Source: Megalopta genalis
Lineage: Eukaryota; Arthropoda; Insecta; Hymenoptera; Halictidae
Direction of reading: 5' to 3'
DNA: 64,000 bases
NCBI RefSeq assembly: GCF_051020955.1
Contig: NC_135028.1
Location: 682,001-746,000, forward strand
The notes under the pieces were generated by a model that saw only the letters and a program-made list of their open reading frames with translations, did not search any database and had not been told where the DNA came from. Both the position numbers and the translations under genes were made by a program. Positions 23,193 through 33,345 of this stretch are shown here, piece after piece; the stretch's first letter is position 1, and every line of letters begins with the position of its first letter.

Positions 23193-23311
23193 CTCTCGTG
23201 AATGCACGTCTGTCGAAAAGTTCATCGTTCCCGGTGCACGCCGTGAATTAGTATCCCACCGTATGGCACGGCTGCCGCGTCTCAAAGTCCGCCCCGTAGT
23301 CAAAGGGTTAA

Positions 23312-24697
23312 GAGATTATAAGCGTCGCACTCGCTGCTTTCGATTTCCCTCGGAACTAAGCTGTCGCTAACGGGCATTTCTAAGCGTATCGCTCGTTTAC
23401 CAAAGCCGTAGCATAATTATAAAATCTTGATGCGAGGAAAACGCGAGTCTGAAGGGAGGATCCCGGTCGAAACTCTCGTAGCGTAGAGACGAGTTTCCGT
23501 GAATTTATTTCAGCCAAAATGCTCAGCCAACCTACTCGAGATTATGGAAATATTTCATTATCGGGCTCGACTATAATCCAAGCTTATGTCAATCCACGAT
23601 GCACGAATAATATCGCAGACAGCGATCACGATAATTGATATAAAAAAACATCAGTGAGAAAAAACGAACGCCGAATCGGATTTGGTTTCGCGCTAAAATT
23701 AGTCTTGAATCCTGAACCACCCTTTGAACTGTCAGGTCGTAACACGTTGACTTAGGGCAAATTGGACTCGTCGTAACCTGATTATGACCTTGACTCGACG
23801 ATGCGTGCGACATATGCGCTCTCGAGGCGTTGCATCGTTCGCTGCGATGATTCGAACCGATTATTTGTTGGTCAATTAAACCGTCGACCAACGAGGCCGA
23901 GTGTTGGATAAGGAGCAAGGATAATTTAAAAAAAATACACTACTTGAAAAATGAGTAGAGACTTCTTCGAAGGTTGCCAAAGAAGGGCTGTGGAAAAGTA
24001 AGGGATGCTCGAGCATATTTTTTTTAGTATCTTCGAATTACTTTCACTTTTTTAATCGATCGTTACACACCATTTATCCATGGAAGCCGTATGGATTATT
24101 AGCGCTTTATAATTAGAACGAAATATTTTCTATTCCAAGTAACATCAAAGAAATGCTTTCGGCTTATTATAGACCTCCCCGTCCCGGTTGAAGTAGGTTA
24201 ATCGCACGCTTTAAGGTTAATGTACATCGGTAGATGGTGCGGTATCAGTAATACGTATACATATGCGCATATAGCAGAGGTAAACAGAGTACGTACATAT
24301 TGTATATATATATATATATGTATACACATGCACATGTACATATATCGGTGCAGGTGTACCATGCACACAAATTATTATACTCCACTTTGACGAGACCGTG
24401 GATCCACAAGGATTATTGACACGTTATTGTAAAAGGAATTTCGTTGAACTTTGCAGCATGTCCGATACTTAAAACTATTATTCTCATGAATTTTATAATC
24501 AATTTATATAAACACGAATGTTCAAAAATCACAATTATCGTAGACACAGTGCTTACGAACGACGCGAACGATTTTTATTATATAGCAAATTCTCCTTAAT
24601 TGAGGCGAGTCCTTAACTTTTTAGTAACTGGGATTAATAAGACTAATAGGAGCCTATTAGTAAGCACTAATATTAGTCCTATCAGTAATTCTTTATA
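23312..24697. other. Gene-free spacer with (TA)n/(CA)-type tract
   Basis: An alternating purine-pyrimidine tract (TATATATATATATATGTATACACATGCA type) lies at about 24300-24342. The minus-strand frame at 23589-23918 shows no domain. No gene is seen. Confidence 0.5.
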
Positions 24698-24788
24698 CAA
24701 AAAAAAGGACAATTCGGGAAGAGGAGATACGATAGTTACCGATGGCCAACAACTATAAAAATCGCGTCTCCTCTTCCCAAATTGTCCA
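24698..24788. mobile_element. Family A core deletion derivative
   Basis: GGACAATTCGGGAAGAGGAG near 24708 and its inverse CTCCTCTTCCCAAATTGTCC near 24768 flank only about 45 bp of centre. Ends are absent. Confidence 0.7.
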
Positions 24789-25417
24789 ATCGTCCCGATC
24801 GTCCACCAATCGTCAATAATACCGCGACAATATCGAAACTTTCGACGAGACAATTGAACGAAAACACGCGTCTTCCTTGCTACAGTCTTCCGAGAGATTT
24901 TGTCTAGGTTGAATTTGTTCCGGGCGCTTGGCCGCCGATTATTATTCCGCGATGGTAGTTACGGAAATTCGGACGAGCAACACGCCGGGAAGTTAATCGA
25001 AATACTTTGGCGTAATTAGATCTTCATAATCGATTTCGCCGCGACAGGTTTAATCGATCGCGAGGCGTACAACTCATGATTGCACAGTCTAATGAGCCGA
25101 AACTTCGTTAACCTTACTGCGCTGGGTCCAAGGACCCTAGATTCTTGGGCTCTCTCCAATTTCGTGTAAACGTCTAGCCGGTAACGAACCTGCCACGCCG
25201 AAATTCGGTCGTACGGTTATTTTTTATCGTTTACGAAACTCGGGAAGAAATTCCCGTGGCACCGGCCGATATTAACTTCCCCGCAATTGATCCCTAAAGC
25301 CCCATTTCGTAGCGAAGACTAAATCAGAAATTGTGTGCCGACGCAGACTTGGAAACTTTAAACCTTTCGGAGTCCGACGTTTTATTATTTACGCCGGAAA
25401 TCAACGCCTTAAATTCA

Positions 25418-25718
25418 TCTGCTGTATCGAAATATTTAACTTCGAAATACAGTAATTTCTCCCGGAAATGCTATATTTCGGGTTGCTGCGAATTTCCCTG
25501 TGCTAGATTCATGATTATGTAATTTAGTGCTACGTCGATGCTAATAGTGGCATGTGGTCTGCGAATTGCCTTTGAATAGTGGCATGTGCCCTCCGAATTG
25601 ACTTTAAATAGTGGCATGTGGTCTGCGAATTGCCTTTGAATAGTGGCATGTGTCCTCCGAATTGGCTTTGAATAGTGGCATGTGCCCTCCGAATTGCCTT
25701 CGAATCATATTACACTGA
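25418..25718 (+). mobile_element. Family C element bracketed by a perfect 20-bp direct repeat
   Basis: The unit starts TCTGCTGTATCGAAATATTT and contains CAGTAATTTCTCCCGGAAAT and GGTTGCTGCGAATTTCCCTG, features shared with copies at 29970 and 40857. It ends just after five 32-bp tandem units. AAATCAACGCCTTAAATTCA occurs exactly at 25398-25417 and again at 25719-25738, immediately outside the unit. A target duplication of this length is typical of target-primed retroposons rather than of the TA- or TTAA-duplicating elements nearby. No reverse transcriptase is encoded, so it would be non-autonomous. Confidence 0.75.
25547..25706 (+). repeat. 32-bp tandem array inside a family C element, five units
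   Basis: Each unit begins GTGGCATGTG and continues with CCTCCGAATTGCCTTTGAATA with a few differences. There are exactly five units of 32 bp. Confidence 0.95.
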
Positions 25719-25738
25719 AAATCAACGCCTTAAATTCA

Positions 25739-26879
25739 CGTAACATCGAGGTATTATAATTAACGGAACTAGGAAAAAAAGGAAGGTTGACAAATAATTT
25801 GGTGCAACGATTTCGAAGCTGTTCTTAGACCGTGCTATTTTAGCTGGAAAAAATGTCCAGTGGAACGAAGGAATAAACGAAGCCGATGAGACGTTCCAGT
25901 GTAGAAAAGTGTAGAGCTGCTCGCCGACTATCGTCGACCGCGTACAACGAAAACGTATCATTATTACAGGGCAGAATGTGGCCAGCACGAATCACGGTCT
26001 TCTCGCTTCACGGTTAACAAAGTTTCGCTTCGTTAAGTTCTAGTGTTACCGAACACCGCCGCGTGCCAGACAGTTGATTAATTTGCCAGATAACGTTCGA
26101 GCCGGCACTTGACGATTATACAAGACGGCCTAAAAAAGGCACTTGTTGCTCGCGTGACTCGGCCAGGGGGTGCACCGATGAAACTTAGTTAAGCCGTAGT
26201 TCGCCAATTTTCGTTTCCACCCGCATCAAACGCGAAACAACCGTGACCTTTGTCACGTGTGCGCCGAACCTAGGGCAGCAGCCAAGTTTTGACCACAACG
26301 AGAAAAAAATAACAAAACTGTGAACAGACTTAACTAATGTACATGTCTGAGGATTTGTAAATTTGTATGATTTTTTATCTGTAGAAAATTGAACTCAAGT
26401 TTGTGCTTTATAGGTGGATCGCTTAAAATCTAATTAGATTGTTTCAATATAAATTGTGATAGGCGTTCGTTCATTGAAAATAAATTTGGCTTGAATTTGC
26501 AGTTAAATTTTGGAAAATTTAGTCAAAGTATGATTTTTTCGTACGCGAGATCTCTTTCAAAATGAATCGTTTACGAATCTGTGCTTCCGACAAATTCGTT
26601 CCGTAAATAGGTCTCAATTTTGTACAAATATGTGCTGTACATTCTGTTGCAAGATATTTGTATTTGTTCGATAAACTGCCATCTAGCGGTGCGAAGTTGC
26701 GTTCCTTGTGACAGAGGAGTTCCGCTGGTTAGGTTGCGACACGCGTATAAGGGAAGTTATAACAGTTGTTACAGATATTAAAGTTTATACGTATAATAAA
26801 CATAAAATAGTTGTAATCATCGAGTTCAATGCAAAATTAGAGAGAGAATCTGCTGTATGGACTTAAAATGTTAACTGAA
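25739..26879. other. Gene-free spacer
   Basis: I see no gene, transposon end or array. Short frames on the minus strand show no motif. Confidence 0.5.
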
Positions 26880-27090
26880 TATGTCTCCCTAACTGACGCT
26901 CAGATTCTGCACAAAAATGGACAATTTGGGAGGAGGAAATACGGTTATTCGAGTCTTGAAGCTCGTTTTTATAGTTGTTGACAATTCGTAACTATAAAAA
27001 TGAGTCCCGAGGCTCGAATAATCGTATCTTCTCTCCTTAAATTGTCCATTTTCGTGGACAATCTCAGCGTCAATTACAGAGACATTACCG
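26880..27090. mobile_element. Family A palindromic element in the right arm of the inverted duplication
   Basis: ATGTCTCCCTAACTGACGCT at 26881 and GACATTACCG ending at 27090 before TA mark the ends. The core GGACAATTTGGGAGGAGGAA and its inverse are present. The outer half matches the copy at 20625 in opposite orientation more closely than the inner half does. Confidence 0.9.
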
Positions 27091-27537
27091 TATAATAAAT
27101 TCTCTGCACTTGTCCCTCGGCTTGTGAACAAAAACGGACAATTTGCGAAGAGCAGATACAGGTCGTTCTACTTTTGGAATATGGATTCCTAGGAAACTGT
27201 GTGCTTAATGGATTCGACGACATTACTCGAACCGATAGGAGGATAGCAAAGTTAATTTAAAAGTTGTTTCCGAACTTCCGATTCTCGCGTAGCTCCGAAT
27301 TTCTGCCATAACCGGGGAAAGTAATGTTAAATAAGTAAATCTTTGAGTTTAAAGTAGTTCACGTGCCGTTCGCTATCAATTGCCGAAGTCCTGATTCCGA
27401 ATAAATACCACAAGTGGTTCGATCCAAAAGGAGGACAGCGCTATGTACGCTGGGAATCGATGGAACAAGCGAATCGGCGCAGCGTTATGAACTTAATGCT
27501 AACAATGCGTCCGAAAAGTACTCGCCTTTGCCCCGCG
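26880..27537 (-). repeat. Right arm of a large inverted duplication
   Basis: This is the reverse complement of 20181-20839 (see that arm). The similarity stops abruptly at about 27537, in CTTTGCC. Directly beyond lies the centre of a family B palindrome, so the breakpoint coincides with the middle of that element. Confidence 0.9.
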
Positions 27538-27539
27538 CC

Positions 27540-27700
27540 GGCCGAGCTGGCCTCCTATTGGTCGGTGTTTTTCGTCGATAACTCGTAAACGAAGCCGCGG
27601 ATTGCATTTTCGCCGAGGAAAAAGTTACTCCGAATGATCTTGGGAACCCGCTGTTTCCATATTTCCATTCCATATTGAGAGACACTTTTGGAACAGCCTG
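27540..27700 (+). mobile_element. Family B right half only
   Basis: It runs from the GC-rich centre (GCCGAGCTGGCCTCCTATTG) through CGTCGATAACTCGTAAACGA to the terminus GGAACAGCCTG followed by TA. The left half is missing exactly where the inverted duplication begins. Confidence 0.88.
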
Positions 27701-27702
27701 TA

Positions 27703-29969
27703 TATCGTTGACGGCGTTTCCAATGGATAACCGAGGAAGTTGTCCGAACAGGAATATCGACGCTAGGCAAAACGTGTTTCGAGCATATTTATCTCATGCT
27801 CGGATAGACACATTAGGCTCGTTTGCAGAAGAAACAGGCTGCCCGAGCCTGTAAATCACGGCGCGGCAAGCTAGAGACGATGTTGAACAGGAATTATTAT
27901 TAACCGGGCATAACTCTATGCCGCGTTAAATTCGACTTGATTATAGCGAGACGAAGTATCCGACGAAATTGTTAATCCGATCCGAGCGCGCCGGCCAGAA
28001 AATATCCGCTTAATTCGGAGGAGACCACCTAAATCACTTACACTTCCACGAAGTCTGTTAAATTGCTTGGAAACAGCCTCGGCCACTGCGTTTACGAAAT
28101 ACCGCGGAGCTACTGCTGAAAAATGAATTCCCGCGGCAGAAAACAAACTCGCGATCGTGTAATCCGAAATGAAATAATGTTGGAGAAACGTTGCCCGTCC
28201 GGCTGCTCCGGCACAGAGGATCCGGGCTTTTTTAAATCCCGTACGCCGTTGCAGCTGGTTCGCCCATGAGTTCGCTAAAAAATATTATTAACATATCGTT
28301 CGTCGGATTACGGGATCGCGGATCTAGATTCTCGCTGTATCGATCGTTCGAACGAAACAACCTAATTCGTGTCCCTCCCGTCCATTTTCGACGAATAAGC
28401 GATACGCGATACGAATTAATCATGTAAAACGATGTACAAACTGTCGGCAAACTCGATTTCGAATGTTTATTCCGTGACATCCGATAGCATCGAATCGAAC
28501 GATTTAATTATTTAAGTAGTTCGAGTTATCGAAAGTTTAATTTGAGAAGCTACAAGATCATTTGGACGGATAAATTCGGTATCGAAAATCTTATATTATT
28601 ACGAGTATTATTATGAATTATATTGCGAGCCGAAAAAGAGAAGAACCTTTAATGCAATTGAAAACGTCGAGGTCGTAGCGTAAATATAAAACTCTGTCTG
28701 CAACGGTCGACTGCGAAAAATACTATGTCGAGCTTCCTTTAAATGGTCGAACGATAAAATAGAAAAGTGTGCCAAGACCACGTGTCGGACCGTAAACGAA
28801 CGACGGTTTTCGTGATGTTGACGTTAGCTCGAAAGTCGATCAAAACGAGCCGTATCGCAAAAAGTATTATTCAACAGGACTGACGCTGACGTAGCCATAG
28901 AAACGTTCTATCGGGCTATAGAAAGTTCCCGAGCTCCGCATACGTCAAACATAGCACATACTTTGATAGCTTTGAAAGCTACAAATTTTTCTACAGATTT
29001 TACTTCCTCTAAATTTTATTTCAACTTCGATCGTTATATCTCGACGAAATTTTTACTTCGCAGAGAACGACTCGGTGACTCCTTTTTTCTATCCTCGTTC
29101 TCTTTAATTAAAAACTTCGGCAAGAGACAATCTTTTGTTACTTTTTAGGTGGATAACGATGCGACATTATTATTACAATAACTTTAGAAACAACATTTAT
29201 TAAATTGAAGATATTAGGTTCAGGCATAAAGTAAACAAGATAACGTTTATATAAAATAACATGTGAACTGATCGAAGCGACTGTATCTTTTCTCGCGAAA
29301 AGTCATTCGTACAATCGAGCCAAAAGGCGACAGCCAAATAAGTAGAGCTCCCCGATATCGAGTGAAAGAAAGAACAATAATCGAACAATAGCAAAATAAT
29401 GACAGATTTAACGATCGGTTCGCAGCGCCAGGCTCCTCCAGAAATCAAACGATTACAAGAGAGCAATTTAATTCCGAGAAGCCCCGCGAAATTAAACGGA
29501 GGAACGTAAATGCGACAGCAAAAAAAGCTAAGGATCAGATAATAGCGAAGTAAAGAATAGTAGTAAATTAACGATTCGAGATTCCATCTCCTTGCAGTAC
29601 GAAATCAGATATAACAATGAAATAGTGAGGTAAGAATAGTCGTGAATTAACGATCCTAGATACAATCTCTGTCCTGTACGAAATCGGATATAACAATGAG
29701 ATCTAGATCGGCCGGAGCTTCTCGAAAGTAAGCGACAGGAACCAGGAATCAGATAAATTGACTAAATAAATTGTCAATTCAAACTCTCGTCTGCTGCGCG
29801 AAGCGGGTCGCGGAAAAGGAAAAATGTATAATTTGCCTCGGTTCTCCGCCAATTATCTGAAAAAAGAGCGAGAAGATGAGACGACAAAGAGCGTCGACAT
29901 GCGAAAATACGGCCAAAATTCAACTTTCCAAGCTTTCGGAAACACTTTTTCTGCTATAAAGTGGCGATC
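27703..29969. other. Gene-free spacer
   Basis: This is a mixture of moderately GC-rich sequence (27850-28300) and AT-rich sequence. Around 29520-29760 there are loosely repeated CAGATAATAGCGAAGTAA-type segments. I recognise no gene. Confidence 0.5.
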
Positions 29970-30240
29970 TGCTATATTGAAATATTTAATTCCGAAATAC
30001 AGTAATATCTCCCTAGAATGCCAAATTTCGGGTTGCTGTGAATTTCCCTGTGGTCTAGTCCTGCGTCTATGCAATTTATTGCTACGTCGATGCTAATAGT
30101 GGCATGCGACCTCCGAATTGCCTTTGAATAGTGTCAAGTGGCCTCCGAATTGCCTTCGAATCGTGTCAAATGGCCTCTGAATTGCCTTCGAACCGTGTCA
30201 AAAATTGAAAATAAAAAGGCGACTCGGTATTCTCGGATCT
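29970..30240 (+). mobile_element. Family C element with three 32-bp units
   Basis: It starts TCTGCTATATTGAAATATTT, the same 5' sequence as the copy at 25418. It continues through CAGTAATATCTCCCTAGAAT and GGTTGCTGTGAATTTCCCTG to three 32-bp units at 30099-30194. The tail GCGACTCGGTATTCTCGGAT is shared with the copy at 40857, so the 3' boundary is uncertain. No convincing target duplication is visible. Confidence 0.75.
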
Positions 30241-31018
30241 GCCGGTCTTAATCCCGAGCTGCGAAAATATCCAGGAGAAATGACTGCGGTGCTAAAATAA
30301 TTTCAGCATTGCTCAAGTAATTAGCATTACTCGAGGCCCGAGTACGAGGAGCATAACCGAAGGGACCGGTTCAAATGCTGGCCGCACGAAGGAAGTAATT
30401 GACAATCGGACGACCGTGGAGATCGGCGCCGGGGCCTCTTTGCATAGTCCTCTGCGAGCAATTTCGCGAAACGTGTTCCAGACACGCGCGGCCGTCATTG
30501 TCGAATGCAAAACGCGTCTCTAATTTATTCATACACGACAACCGGATACCGCGGGCGCCGATAATGGCCGCTGTTCTTCGTTACAGACGATTCTGTAATT
30601 CGAGTAATTAGTCGTAACAAAACCGCGCGGGGCGGGGAAAAGGGGGACGGCAGGTAGACTCGGCGGCCGAGCAGAAGAGCGGGGGACAAGTCAGCTCGTT
30701 GGGAACAGCACCCAAGGGAGATCCGCGCCGGATACGAGGGAGTCGGATATCCGTTCGCGAGGCGAGCTGCCGAAAGAAAACGCGGAAGAAAGTCCGACGG
30801 GAGCGAGTTTACGAGGAACAGGGAAGTTAAGTCGAGGTGTCATTAACCGAACGACCGGCTGTTTTGGTTAATGAGCTACACCTGCGCCTAAATGAACACG
30901 TAAGCTTGTTTTTATGGCTCCGGGACACCGTTCGTACACGTGCGGTGTATATATATATAAGCGACGACTAACTTTCCGGTTTTCATGATAAACACGTTTC
31001 TACGAGGCTGTACAGTCA
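30241..31018. other. Gene-free stretch with G-rich runs, an inverted motif pair and a TATA-like run
   Basis: A G-rich run (GGGGCGGGGAAAAGGGGG) lies at about 30629-30646. CATTAACC at 30841-30848 and GGTTAATG at 30866-30873 form an inverted pair around a CGACCGGC segment. ACACCTG (E-box core) follows, and TATATATATATAAG lies at about 30949-30961. The layout could represent an enhancer or promoter, but no transcript evidence is available. Confidence 0.35.
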
Positions 31019-31019
31019 A

Positions 31020-31117
31020 ATACAGTAATGTCTCCTTAATTGAGATCGTTCGGAGTGACTTTTTCCTCGGCGAAAATGCAATCCGCGGCTTCGTTTACGA
31101 GTTATCGACGAAAAACA
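31020..31117. mobile_element. Chimeric junction of family A terminus and family B half
   Basis: CAGTAATGTCTCCTTAATTGA (family A end, preceded by TA) runs directly into GATCGTTCGGAGTGACTTTT and CGTTTACGAGTTATCGACGA, which are family B left-half sequences. The B part is closest to the reverse complement of the half copy at 27540-27700 (both have CTCGGCGAAAATGC). Confidence 0.8.
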
Positions 31118-33224
31118 CGCGAATCGAATTGGATGCAATTGCATGAATGTTTCTGCTTCGGGGAATTATAGTTTTTTTGCAGCATTATAATCGCCGTGTG
31201 CCTTTAGCTCGTTAATTAACCTTAGATTTATCGAATAAGGCATATCCAAGTTACTGATTGCAAGATAAACAAATTTTGATACCTCCTATTCGATAAATAC
31301 AGGCTCGATTATGCCCGGAAACATAGCAACGGAGGCACAGAAATCGGCCACACAGTAACTAGCTCCACTACTCTGCGCTATATCAGCAGCACACAAAGGG
31401 GATGTCCCCTAACTTTGACCGTAAACAATTACGAAATTCGTCGAGTGCCTTCGATAATCGTCCTCGAAGTAAAAAAGCGTCCCATTAAACGGGACCTCTA
31501 TGCGGCCTTCTAGGGAGTACGTTCGAAAGGAGGCAAAGGGTCAGCAGGGTAGCCAAGCCAGGCCAGTTCGCCGGTTGTACAGGCGAACGGATTCAATGGC
31601 TCGCGATAGGAAAATGGCAAAGCGGGGTCGGTCGAGTAACGATCTCTCGAATCCATTCTCGTTACAGCGTGAAACGAGGCTGACATGGGACCGCCGTCTG
31701 AAGGAAACTTTCATCGGGAGTTCCCGCGGAAAGAAACGCTCCTTTGGGAGGAGCCGTTCCGACTCAGCCAATCGAGCCGCCTCCTTGCGCAAAGCTTGAC
31801 GACCCATAACGCAATCTTTCAAGCGCGGCGAGAGGAGACCGGCCGGCGTATCCTCCTCGGTTCCTGCCTCGTCGTTCTGCAAAAACGGACCGGGCTGACC
31901 GCCTAGCCTGCTCTCCTCGATCTTCCTCTCCTCGATCCTCGCACACCTGACGGATCAAAGGACTCTCTCCGCGAGCCAAGGGACAGCTGCGACGCATCCC
32001 TCTCCGAGAGTCCGTCTTCCCAGGGCTTGCTCGACGATCGGACAACAGCGAATCGCGCGCGACTTGGAACGCGTTTTACGAGCGACCGGATTCCTTCGTC
32101 CTCGTCCTTCTCTTGTTTTGCAAACTGCGATCGCCAGCCAGGATTGCTCGTTCGATGGATTACGCGAGCACCGTGGCGCGTCGTTCCCGCGCCTCGTCGA
32201 CTAGCAGGAATTAAAGCAATCGCGGCGGCGGAAGCGTAAAAAGTTACAGCCCGCGGGACGTGTCGGTACTTTACGCCGATGCTCTATTTTGATCGCTGCG
32301 AGCTCGCTGCTACATTCTACGAGCTGTAACCGAGATGTCTTAACGAGGATGTCGGGATTTAAATACCCCGTTGATGGCCGCGAAGGAGACCCGATCGCGT
32401 GTTTTACAACGTTCGATCGGCGATCGCTCGATCCTGGATTTTAAATCGCGTCCGCAAGCGGAATAATAACCGGCGTCGCCGGATAGTTTATAGATTGGTT
32501 AAATTATTACCGCGACCTTCGCTGCATTCTTTTTTGCCTTCGCTTTGCGTTCATCTTTTTTTTTCGGGTACTCTGGTTATTCCTTCGGTTGTATATTATA
32601 TAAATAAATTGCAAAGATCCTATATATATTATTATAAATTTAAATAGCGTAATATTTCAATATTTAAATATATAATTAATGCTGCGAGTGATTGCTTGCA
32701 GGCAGAAGCAGTTGAATGTCCAAAGTTTACATCTCTAATCGTCAGACCGAGGACTCCGCGCTGCTGCGATTAGAGAGGTAATACTATACAATGATTTCAG
32801 GCTTGCGAGTCGACTCCTTTTGGAAAAGTTCGTCTCGCGTTTCGATAACATAGTAGCTGTCTTCGTGGGAAGATCGAATGGCAAACCGTCGGTTAGGTAA
32901 ACAATTAAATTCTCTGGTTCGTGACTATAACTAGTAAGGTGAACACGGTGCATTTATTGTCGATGAATTATCCTGTGAGCCGTGCAACGTCAGCGTCGCA
33001 TTGTTAACGAAACGCGAGGATAGTCGTCTTTCCTTCGAAAGATCTTCGTTTCCAAGAAGTATTTATTTTATTATCACTTCGAATGGGGGAATGTTTGAAT
33101 CCGGTAAAGTGTACTGTTTTTCTAGACGGAACTATTAAGGTGTGCATTCAAAGATTTAACCCTTGGTTTCTGTAAATTGTTTAACAGATAAGTGCACATT
33201 TTGATCAATATCAGTGTAATTATT
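31118..33224. other. Gene-free spacer with a GC-rich block
   Basis: Positions about 31500-32300 are GC-rich with overlapping open frames on both strands that lack motifs. The rest is AT-rich spacer. No gene is supportable. Confidence 0.45.
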
Positions 33225-33345
33225 TCCAATTAATTTCCAATCATTTATAAATAATTTCCAATTCATTTCCAATTCATTTCGAATAATTTCCAAATAATTT
33301 CCAATTCATTTCGAATAATTTCCAATTAACCTCCAATAATTTCAG
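33225..33345. repeat. AATTTCCAATTCATTTC-type short tandem repeat
   Basis: Variants of AATTTCCAAT and CATTTCGAAT alternate at roughly 10-11 bp spacing for about 120 bp. Confidence 0.8.

Larger units (their letters stand above)
22464..23307. mobile_element. piggyBac-like non-autonomous element flanked by TTAA
   Basis: TTAA at 22460-22463 precedes CCCTTTGACCACCGG. On the other side, CCGTAGTCAAAGGG precedes TTAA at 23308-23311. The inverted ends agree at about 13 of 15 bases. The subterminal region has small palindromes such as GGCGCCCATGGGCGCC. The interior carries a long AATAAT/AGTA microsatellite and a family A core. No transposase frame is present. Confidence 0.7.
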
